In this document: positions 55,108 through 64,000 of the stretch, piece by piece | How positions within the stretch are numbered: position 1 is the first letter of the stretch | How the letters are laid out: each line of letters opens with the position of its first letter | DNA from: Neoarius graeffei | Taxonomy: Eukaryota; Chordata; Actinopteri; Siluriformes; Ariidae | DNA: 64,000 bases | NCBI RefSeq assembly: GCF_027579695.1 | Contig: NC_083570.1 | Coordinates: 3,937,001 to 4,001,000 of the forward strand | Direction of reading: 5' to 3' | Translations under genes and position numbers: made by a program | Notes under the pieces: model-generated | Database searches by the model: none | The model's input: the letters and a program-made list of their open reading frames with translations, nothing else | Told to the model about the DNA's origin: nothing

Positions 55108-55689
55108 CAGGGCCGTAGCCAGTATTTTAAAATCACAGAGATCCGTGATGTGCACGCAAAACGCGCGCTGAAAAAATTTCAACATATTTAAATGAGAGGG
55201 TTGAATTACATGTCACACAAGAGATCTTTTCCTGAAATTACTTTTAATGGTGTTTGAACTGAATATCATTAGTTTTGAAAACAAAAAATCATGTATGTGG
55301 CAAGAGTAAGAATAATTTAAGCTTGTTTAATGGTGTGATCTTGCCCAAGCAATGAGGACAAAACTGCACTGCTTTGAAAATGTAAATTTAACAGCTTCAT
55401 AAAAGTGGACTGATAGTTACCATGAAAAAAAACAATGTCTACTGCACTGCTTTCACTCCCCCAAGTCTCATTCGTTTTTGTGTTCTTGGTCTCAGAGCCG
55501 CACGCACGAAACAGACACAGAAGACAGAATCAACGTTTAACATAATTAACAATGCACTTTTTACGGAGGCGTTTAATGTTATTCTTTATTTTTTTATCCA
55601 GTTGAATATTTAGTGTACAAATGTATTTTCAGCTCTTAAAAATGACCGAGGTCCGGACCTTGGTGGCCTCATAGCTGGCTGCAGCCATG
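55108..55689. mobile_element. hAT-like MITE, second alpha copy
   Basis: Copy of 2298-2879 with the same target duplication (55100-55107, 55690-55697). Confidence 0.8.
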
Positions 55690-55697
55690 ACGATAGG

Positions 55698-55999
55698 AAA
55701 GTCACCATGGTGTCTAAATTTGACTCTAACCCAATGCATTGCATTGACGTGTTGCTCAGTTGATTAGGTGCTACTCAGTTTATGTGACACTGAATTTGAC
55801 AAAGGGATATTGGCAGATCCCCTTGACTCCTCTATCCAGAGAAAAAAACTACGTTTTCCACAAAGTTTGGCTTACACCAATTTGTCACGCTTCCTTTCGG
55901 GTTATTCAGCATTCCCACAACATTCCAGTGGCTCATGCACAAAATTCTCCATCCACATGCTGCCTATGCCATTGCCTACTTAGACAACATCATTATATG
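55698..55999 (+). pseudogene. GMR1 RT palm, second alpha copy
   Basis: Copy of 2888-3189, with YLDN at 55977-55988. Confidence 0.75.
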
Positions 56000-57394
56000 C
56001 AGTGGTGCTTGAAAGTTTGTGAACCCTTTAGAATTTTCTATATTCCTCCATAAATATGACCTAAAACATCATCAGATTTTCACACAAGTCCTAAAAGTAG
56101 ATAAACAGAACCCAGTTAAACAAATGAGACAAAAATATTATACTTGTTCAATTGTTTATTGAGGAAAATGATCCAATATTAAATATCTGTGTGTGGCAAA
56201 AGTATGTGAACCTCTAGCAGTTAATTTGAAGGTGAAATTAGAGTCAGGTGTTTTCAATCAATGGGATGACAATCAGGTGTGAGTGGGCACCCTGGTTTAT
56301 TTAAAAAACACAGATCTATCAAAGTCTGATCTTCACAACACATGTTTGTGAAAGTGTATCATGGCACGAACAAAAGATTTCTGAGGACCTCAGAAAAAGC
56401 GTTGTTGATGCTCATCAGGCTGGAAAAGGGTACAAAACCATCTCTAAAGAGTTTGGATTCCACCAATCCATAGTCAGACAGATTGTGTACAAATGGAGGA
56501 AATTCAAGACCATTGTTACCCTCCCCAGGAGTGGTCGACCAACAAAGATCACTCCAAGAGCAAGGCATGTAAAAGTATTAAAAGTATTGTACTTCTTCCC
56601 ACTCCTTTTTCGAACAATGTGCGGTGTATTGTAATGTATTAGCTCTTTATATTATTTTATTTATTCTTTTTTTGTCACTTTTTTCATTTTCTTTCTTTTG
56701 TATGTATAAATAGTTACATACATTTTTATACATGTTCGAAATAAATAAATTCATTCATTCATTCATTCATTCATTCATTCATGTAATAGTCAGTGAGGTC
56801 ACAAAGGACCCCAGGGTAACTTCTTAGCAACTGAAGGCCTCTCTCACCTTGGCTAATGTTAATGTTCATGAGTCCACCATCAGGAGAACACTGAACAACA
56901 ATGGTGTGCATGGCAGGGTTGCAAGGAGAAAGCCACTGCTCTCCAAAAAGAACATTGCTGCTCATCTGCAGTTTGCTAAAGATCACGTGGACAAGCCAGA
57001 AGGCTATTGGAAAAATGTTTTGTGGATGGATGAGACTAAAATAGAACTTTTTGGTTTAAATGAGAAGCATTATGTTTGGAGAAAGGAAAACACTGCATTC
57101 CAGTATAAGAACCTTATCCCATTCGTGAAACATGGTGGTGGTAGTATCATGGTTTGGGCCCATTTTGCTGCATCTGGGCCAGGGCGGCTTGCCATCATTG
57201 ATGGAACAATGAATTCTGAATTATACCAGCGAATTCTAAAGAAAAATGTCAGGACATCTGTCCATGAACTGAATCTCAAGTGAAGGCGGATCATGCAGGG
57301 ACAACGACCCTAAGCACACAAGTCGTTCTACCAAAGAATGGTTAAAGAAGAATAAAGTTAATGTTTTGGAATGGCCAACTCAAAGTCCTGACCT
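56000..57394 (+). mobile_element. Tc1-like transposon 5' part, with a LINE-tail insertion
   Basis: Copy of 3190-4370 carrying a 207-bp insertion at 56573-56779 within the transposase. It has the shared TS*QLKASL stop and an additional stop after HELNLK (57281-57283). Confidence 0.87.
56573..56779 (+). mobile_element. 5'-truncated LINE 3' end with (ATTC)n tail
   Basis: Present only in this copy. Perfect 7-bp target duplication catgtaa (56566-56572, 56780-56786). It ends 'cgaaataaataaa' plus eight ATTC units. The empty site is at 3756-3762 (cgtgtaa). Confidence 0.82.
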
Positions 57395-57487
57395 AGATTA
57401 GATTAGATTAGATTAGATTAGATTAGATTAGATTAGATTAGATTAGATTAGATTAGATTAGATTAGATTAGATTAGATTAGACTAGA
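57395..57487. repeat. (ATTAG)n, expanded
   Basis: About 17 pentamers, against about four at 4371-4393 in the sister copy. Confidence 0.92.
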
Positions 57488-58480
57488 CAGACCCTCCAGG
57501 ATTTTGCGATTTGCAACTTCAACGCAAATTCAACCAATCCCCGCGAATTCAGGGCGGTGTTGCAATTATATCCAGTCACCGCAACTTTCCTGCAAATTTG
57601 ACCAATCACTGGCATCGTCTTGAGGTGACATCGACAAACTACCTTCCGCCTTACTTCCGTGGACTATGCGTTCAAGAGAAGCAGCATGTGTGAGTCAGTG
57701 TTTATATACAGTAGGCTTAAATTCTGTTAGTGAAAGTGTGTTATGTTTACAGTGAAGGACTGTGTGCACTTTACATTATTTTTTTACTTAATACAAGAAA
57801 TGAATGGAGGCCAACATTTTTGCCAAAATGGTATTTTATTTTCCATGGTTTAGGCAGCTTCAGCATCATACTGTGAGATTCTGTTCAAATTGTTTTTTTT
57901 TTTTATTCTATGAAGCCTGAGCAATTTATTATATTAGTTTATAATTATTGTTTAATTTAGTCTTCAGGAGAGACTGCCTGCACACAGGACTAGTATTAAT
58001 AGTTTTTTCTCTTACATGAAAGCTGGGGCATTTATATTATATTATATTTTAAGGTAACTTCATGTTGTGCTCTGAGGTTCTATGCACTTTAACTTTTGAA
58101 CCAACAGGTGCATTTGGATAAGTAAAGCCTATTTTTCTGTATCTTTGTAGTCCTGGTAATCTTTTATATTGGTAAAGTTGTTTATAGGACCATTTCTCAG
58201 TGTCTTTGTTTTTTTAATCAATAGTTTTTCAGTAATAACTTAATATTTAACATATCACTCAATTTTAATCACAAAAAGAGAAAATCGCAACAATTTCTCG
58301 CAACTTTCACTTCCTCCTGCAATGTAATCGCAACTTTCACTTCCTCCCGCAATGTAATCGCAACAAAAACCTAAAAAACACCGCAACTTTCATCGCAATT
58401 TTTTGGAAAACCCCCCGCAACAACAGACATTTTAGCCTACAACAATCACAAAAAAGGCCCGCGAAATCCTGGGGGGACTG
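57488..58480. mobile_element. TIR element (MITE), second alpha copy
   Basis: Copy of 4394-5355 with an internal tandem duplication of about 31 bp (cgcaactttcacttcctcc, 58299-58360). Confidence 0.75.
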
Positions 58481-58483
58481 AGT

Positions 58484-58541
58484 AGATTAGATTAGATTAG
58501 ATTAGATTAGATTAGATTAGATTAGATTAGATTAGATTAGA
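58484..58541. repeat. (ATTAG)n LINE tail
   Basis: Eleven or so units following the LINE terminus. Confidence 0.9.
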
Positions 58542-61500
58542 TAAAACTTTATTGATCCCTTTGGGAGGGTTCCCTCAGGGAAATTCAGATTCCAGCAGCA
58601 TCATTACAGATAAACAGAGAAAATAAATAGAGAAAACTTCTAGATAAATTAAAATAAATTAAGTATTTATGTGGGGGGGAGCAGGTAAGATATTGCACTT
58701 TATATTGCACATTATATTGCACATTGTCCAGTATTGCTTATTGTCAGGCTAGGCTACTGCTCCTTCCCGTCCTCTGTCCTCCTGTTACCCCTCCTCCCCC
58801 CAGAGAGGAGTTGTACAGTCTGATGGTGTGAGGGACAAAGGAGTCTTTGAGTCTGTTCGTCCTGCACTTGGGAAGGAGCATTCTGTCACTGAACAGGCTC
58901 CTCTGGTTGCTGATGACGGTGTGCAGAGGGTGACTGGCATTGTCGATGATGTTCAATAGTTTGTCCATAGTCCTCTTCTCTGCCACCATCACCAGAGAGT
59001 CCAGCTTCATGCCGACCACAGAGCCGGCCCGCCTGATCAGTTTGTCCAGCCTGGATGTGTCCTTCTTGGATGTGCTGCCCCCCCCAGCACACCATGGTGT
59101 AAAACAAGACACTGGCAACCAGAGACTGATAGAACATCCACAGGAGTTTCCTGCAGATGTTAAAGGACCACAGCCACCTAAGGAAGTATAGCTTGCTCTG
59201 TCCCTTCCTGTATAAGTTATTGGTGTTGCAAGTCCAGTCCAGCTTGCTGTCCAGCCACAGCCCGAGGTACTTGTAGGAATCCACAGCCTCAACCTCGACT
59301 CCCTCGATCAGAACTGGTTGTGACCTTGGTCTGGACCTCCCAAAGTCAATGACCAGCTCCTTGGTCTACGAGGTGTTGAGCTGCAGATGGTTCCTGTTGC
59401 ACCACGCAGCAAAGTTCCTCACCAGACTCCTCTATTCCTCCTCTCTGTCGTCACTGATACACCCAACGATGGCTGTGTCATCGGCAAACTTCTGAATGTG
59501 ACAGCTCCGAGTTGTAGCAGAAGTCCGCGGTGTACAGGGTGAAGAGAAGAGGGGCCAGCACCATGCCCTGGGGTGCTCCAGTGCTGCTAATCACAGTGTC
59601 AGACGTGGTGTCCTTCAGCCTGATGTACTGCGGCCTGTCAGTGAGGTAGCTGGAGATCCAGTTGACCAGGCAGGGGTTCACTCGCATCCTGTTCAGTTTG
59701 TCCTGAGGCAGTAGGGGCTGGATGCTGTTGAAGGCACTCGAGAAGTCCAAGAAGAGGATCCTCACTGTGCCATTTCCCTTATCCAGATGCGAGTGGGCTC
59801 AGTGTAGCAGGTAGAGGATGGCGTCTTCCACACCAACACCTGCTCAGTATGCAAACTGCAGACAGTCCTGGGCATGTTGTACCTGGGGTCTGAGGAGGAT
59901 GAGGAAGAGCTGCTCCAACGTCTTTATCAGATGTGAAGTGAGTGCCACTAGTCGGAAGTCGTTCAGCACACTGGGCCAATTCTTTTTGGGAACTGGAACG
60001 ATACATGATGTCTTCCACAGGGTTGGCACTCTCTGCAGCTGCAGGCTGAGGTTGAAGTTGTGTTGGAGTGGTTCACCCAGGACAGCAGCGCAGGTCTTCA
60101 GTAGTCATGGACACACCTTTTCCGGGCCTGCTGCTTTCCTGGGGTGAAGCTTCCTCAGTTGACCTCTGACCTGGTCTGCAGTAATGCATAGAGGAGTCTG
60201 TGTTGAGGTGGGGGAGGAGGGGGCTGCTGTAATGACTGGGGGGAGGTGTGTTGAGGGAAGAAGGAGAGATGGCTGCAGTGAGAGAGAGGGTGCAGGGGAC
60301 GTGGGCTGGTTGAACCGATTGAAGAAGTCATTCAACTCATTCGCCCTCTCCACTGTCCCCTCAATGACTCTGGTCTTTGTATTGTGGCCTGTGATGGTTT
60401 TCACACCTTCCCAGACCTCCCTCATGCTGTTCTCCTTCAGCTTCTGCTCCACCTTTCTCCTGTAGCTGTCCTTAACTTCCCTCATGCAGCGTTTCACCTC
60501 CTGCTGTGCTGGTTTCATTTTCTCCCTATCCCTGCTCCTGAAGGAGGCCTTCTTCCTGTTGAGGACAGCTTTGACTTCCTGTGTAACCCATGGCTTGTTA
60601 TTAGGGTAACACCGTACAGTCTTAGTGGGGGAGACCACATCTGCACAAAAGTTGAGGTAATCTGTCAGACAGTGTGTCAGCCACTCTATGTCTTCACAGT
60701 GTGGGCTAAGCAGCACATCCCAGTCCATGATGTCATGGCAGTCTCTAAGGGCATATTCCATTTCAGGGGACCACCTCCAGATGGAGCTAGTTGTTGCAGG
60801 CTGCCTTTGAACCTGGGGGGTGTACTTCAGCTGCAGAAGAACCAGGTTGTGGTCAGACTTCCCTAGTGGGGGGATGGCTGTGACTCTGTATGCATCCCTC
60901 ACATTAGCATACAGCAAGTCACTTGTCCTGTTGTTCCTTGTTGGACAATCCACAGCCTGGTAAAAAGCAGCCAAAGTAGAGTCCAATGTAGCATGGTTAA
61001 AGTCCCCAGAAATGATTATAAATGCCTCAGGGTGCTGTGTCTGCAGCCTTGCTGTGACAGAGTGAATCCTCTCACATGCAGTGGCTGCGGCTGCCCTCGG
61101 AGGGATGTAAACACAGATGGTGATCACGTGACTGAACTCCCTTAGCAGATAATATGGCTGCAGGCTAACAGCTAGCAGCTCCAAGTCCGGGCAACATAAA
61201 GCTGTCTTTACGGAGATATATCCTGGGTTACACCAGCGGTTGTTGACATAAATGATGAGTCCCCCACCTTTGCCTTTCCCGCATGCTTTAGTGTCTCTGT
61301 CGGCTCTCACAGCAGTGAATCCTCGCAGGTCCACATTAGCATCCGGTACAAGGTCTGTCTCCGTAAAGATAAATAAGCTGCTCTCCTGGTAAGTCCGCTG
61401 GTTGTTCAGAGCGGAAAGCTCATGACTTTATTTGGCAGCAAGTTCACATTCCCCATGATAACGGAGGGAATGGATGGTTTGTAGCACTGCCGGTTGTCCG

Positions 61501-61797
61501 CTAGCCTACCCTTTAGCTTAGCTCCAGCTTTGCAGCCCCTGGGTTTCCTCCTCAGCTCCGCTGGGATGGGGTGTCGTATCCCGGCTCGTCCCATTGTTTT
61601 CAGGGCCAGCAGCTCCTCTCTCGAATAAGTGAGAAAACTGGCTCCTGGTTGCGTGTTAAAGTTAAATATATCCACGTTATATAGTTAAACACACTATCTT
61701 TGTAAGTAGACCAAAAAAAGGTAGAAAAAAGAGGTTTAAAGAGTTAAAAACTACAGAGTTACTGGAGAGGCAGCCATCTCACCCAGCGCCCAGTTTT
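58542..61797 (-). mobile_element. Jockey-superfamily LINE, second alpha copy
   Basis: Copy of 5407-8660. The endonuclease-to-linker part is open over 409 codons (60105-61334: RGFTAVRADRDTKACGKGKGGG, IIISGDFNHATLDS, LGKSDHNLVLLQ). The reverse transcriptase is broken by frameshifts and by the same H* and Y* stops as the sister copy. Confidence 0.87.
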
Positions 61798-62034
61798 GTT
61801 GACCTTAATCCAATAGAAATGTTGTGGAAGGACCTGAAGCGAGCAGTTCATGTGAGGAAACCCAACAACATCCCAGAGTTGAAGCTGTTCTGCACAGAGG
61901 AATGGGCTAAAATTCCTCCAAGCTGGTGTGCAGGACTGATCAACAGTTACCGGAAACATTTAGTTGCAGTTATTGCTGCACAAGGGGATCACACCAGATA
62001 CTAAAAGCAAAGGTTCACATACTTTTGCCACTCA
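61798..62034 (+). mobile_element. Tc1 transposase C-terminus, second alpha copy
   Basis: Copy of 8661-8896; [19 protein letters not shown] is readable. Confidence 0.87.
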
Positions 62035-62416
62035 TCTCATCTCATCTCATCTCATTATCTCTAGCCGCTTTTACCCTTCTACAGGGTCGCAGGTGAGCTG
62101 GAGCCTATCCCAGCTGACTACGGGTGAAAGGCGGGGTACACCCTGGACAAGTCGCCAGGTCATCACAGGGCTGACACATAGACACAGACAACCATTCACA
62201 CTCACATTCACACCTACGCTCAATTTAGAGTCACCAGTTAACCTAACCTGCATGTCTTTGGACTGTGGGGGAAACCGGAGCACCCGGAGGAAACCCACGC
62301 GGACACGGGGAGAACATGCAAACTCCACACAGAAAGGCCCTCGCCGGCCCCGGGGCTCAAACCCGGACCTTCTTGCTTTGAGGCGACAGCGCTAACCACT
62401 ACACCACCGTGCCGCC
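62035..62416 (-). mobile_element. SINE, second alpha copy
   Basis: Copy of 8897-9279 with the same 13-bp target duplication (62022-62034, 62417-62429). Confidence 0.9.
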
Positions 62417-62524
62417 CTTTTGCCACTCACAGATCTGTAATATTGGATCATTTCTCAATAAATAAATGAGCAAGTATAATATTTTTGTCTCGTTTGCTTC
62501 ACTGGGTTCTCTTTATCTACAGTA
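62417..62524 (+). mobile_element. Tc1 3' terminal repeat, truncated, second alpha copy
   Basis: Copy of 9280-9387. Confidence 0.85.
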
Positions 62525-62907
62525 CATTTTGTCAGAAATGGCGAGCTGAGGTGAAGTGAGGACCCAAAAGCAGACTCAACAGGCAGTGTACAGAAAATAA
62601 CTTCTTTAATGAAGTACAGGGCAGAGGTACAATAGGGCTCAGGCAAAAATCAGAGGTCAAAGAACAGGCCAAGAGGTCAAAACACAGAAGAGCAGGCAGG
62701 CATGGTCAGAGACAAAAACAAGACAGAAAATCTTCACAAAAACTGAAGAAAACAGGGACAAGGGAAACCCAGGCAGAGGAAGCAAAAAACACAATCCAGA
62801 AGAACAGGCAGGTAAAACAGGGGCAAAAATTGAACAGAAATCTAGACAAACAAACACAAAACAATACCAGCAGGAGAATCAAGAAATCAGAATACGAAAG
62901 GGCTGTA
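62525..62907 (-). mobile_element. Gypsy-type LTR, second alpha copy
   Basis: Copy of 9388-9770. Confidence 0.6.
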
Positions 62908-63851
62908 GCAAGGCCCTGGCTCCCCACTGCACCAGCAACCCGGCCCGGGCTTTCTCTCTGCACCGGTGCTCTGGGGCTCACTCACCTGAGGGGGGGAGAG
63001 ACAGACATGGAAGCGGGAAACGGGAGGGCACCGCGGGTGCGGCGGGCCAGCTGGGGTGGGGCAGGTGCCCGCCTCTGCGGTGGGGGAATGGGGCGAGGAC
63101 GAGACACAGAAGGGGAGGGGGAGAGAGAGAGAGGAGAAGAGGAGATCTGCGATCCTACCATGGGAACAGCCACCAAATGATCCTCCGCCAACTCGATGGC
63201 CTGATCTAGCGATGCCGGGCGATGGCACTGGACCCACTCCGTGGTCCCTTCGGGAAGTCAGGCGATGAACTGCTCCAGTGCCACCAGATCGACGATTCCC
63301 TCGGCATCACGGTTGTCAGCCCTCAGTCACCGCTGGCAGGCGTCCCGGAGTTGCTGGCCAAACTCGAACAGGCGGCCGACCTCCTGTAGGTGTACAGCGC
63401 GGAAGTGCTGGCGTTGTTGTTCTGGGGTGTGCCCCACATGCTGGAGGACGGCCCAGTGCAGGTCCGCGTAGACCAGCCGGCTGTCGGCGGGGAGCTGTAG
63501 TTCAGCCAGCTGCGCCGCGCCTGTTAGCAGGGGGAGGAGTCGCGCCATGCGCTGTTCCACCGGCCAGCCCCAGGCCTCTGCTGCTTCCTCGAAGAGCGCT
63601 AGGAAGGCCTCGGGGTCATCATGCGGGCCCATCTTCGTTAGGGTGAGGTGGGGAGGGCCCGCGGCGGTGGAGGTGGTGGACCCCGCTGACGAGAGGAGGT
63701 GCCGGAACGCCTGACGATCTTCCTGTTGCACCAGCACCAGGGCCTTGAACCTTTGCGCTTGCTCCTTTTGGAGGGCGACCAGTGCCTGGTGCTGGCTCTG
63801 TTGGGCCATGGCGAGGGTGTGGATCAGGTCCACGAAGGGGGAGGACTCCAT
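62908..63851 (-). pseudogene. GMR1 gag with SCAN-like domain, second alpha copy
   Basis: Copy of 9771-10716, ATG at 63851-63849, with the same TGA after DACQR (63327-63329). Few substitutions (for example EFGQQLRDAC for VFGQQLRDAC). Confidence 0.85.
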
Positions 63852-63894
63852 GGGGCTGTTCTCCTCTGTGCTCCTTCCTGGGTTTCGGCCCCAC

Positions 63895-64000
63895 TGTAGG
63901 ACTTTGAGTGAGTGGGTGGAGCACAGAAGTACGGCAGGCCCGAACTGAGTTGTCAAAACTCTTTATTGTGACTCTTTTCAGTCGAACACAATCTCCCAGC
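63895..64000 (-). mobile_element. GMR1 5' LTR, cut by window end
   Basis: Copy of 10760-10865, with primer binding site at about 63877-63894. It is still matching at the last base. Confidence 0.85.

Overview
This window looks like a teleost nuclear genome segment, with no sign of bacterial or viral gene organisation. It carries intron-containing TRIM (RING, B-box, coiled-coil, SPRY) immune-type genes embedded in a dense, nested set of fish repeats: Tc1 and hAT DNA transposons, jockey-superfamily and Tx1-like LINEs, GMR1-type Gypsy retrotransposons, and tRNA-derived (mermaid/V-SINE-like) SINEs. The repeat flavour is compatible with a catfish, but that is memory-based and weak.

Layout. Block alpha-1 (1 to at least 10.9 kb) holds the coiled-coil exons of a minus-strand TRIM pseudogene, followed by GMR1 fragments, a Tc1 split by a full-length LINE and a SINE, and a minus-strand GMR1 gag with its LTR. 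A truncated plus-strand GMR1 element follows (11.07-14.06 kb). Block beta-1 (about 14.06-29.34 kb) carries an intact six-exon TRIM gene (17881-22390), a solo LTR, a LINE fragment, a Tc1 and a LINE. A junction zone (29.34-30.5 kb) holds orphan and decayed TRIM exons. Block beta-2 (about 30.5-45.8 kb) is a direct tandem copy of beta-1 with a second intact TRIM gene (33976-38416). A large TIR element (45.85-47.99 kb) marks an inversion boundary. Block gamma (48.0-53.7 kb) is inverted relative to beta and contains the coiled-coil and SPRY exons of a third, RING-less TRIM gene (minus strand). Block alpha-2 (about 52.82-64.0 kb, running off the edge) is a near-identical direct copy of alpha-1, 52.8 to 53.1 kb away.

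Only two genes have a complete readable structure: the TRIM genes at 17881-22390 (576 aa) and 33976-38416 (568 aa). Both splice in frame over the same six-exon plan and keep their RING, two B-boxes, coiled coil and SPRY signatures, so they are probable E3 ubiquitin ligases of the finTRIM / TRIM16-25-like type. The copy at 51995-53734 keeps its coiled-coil and SPRY exons open but has no visible RING exon. The copy at 1-915 has a nonsense codon. Every transposon protein examined is broken.

No wholly new molecular system could be supported. The most informative signals are the datable rearrangements: paired filled and empty insertion sites, a 53-kb direct duplication, an inversion boundary, and microsatellite-fed splice acceptors inside an expanding TRIM family.
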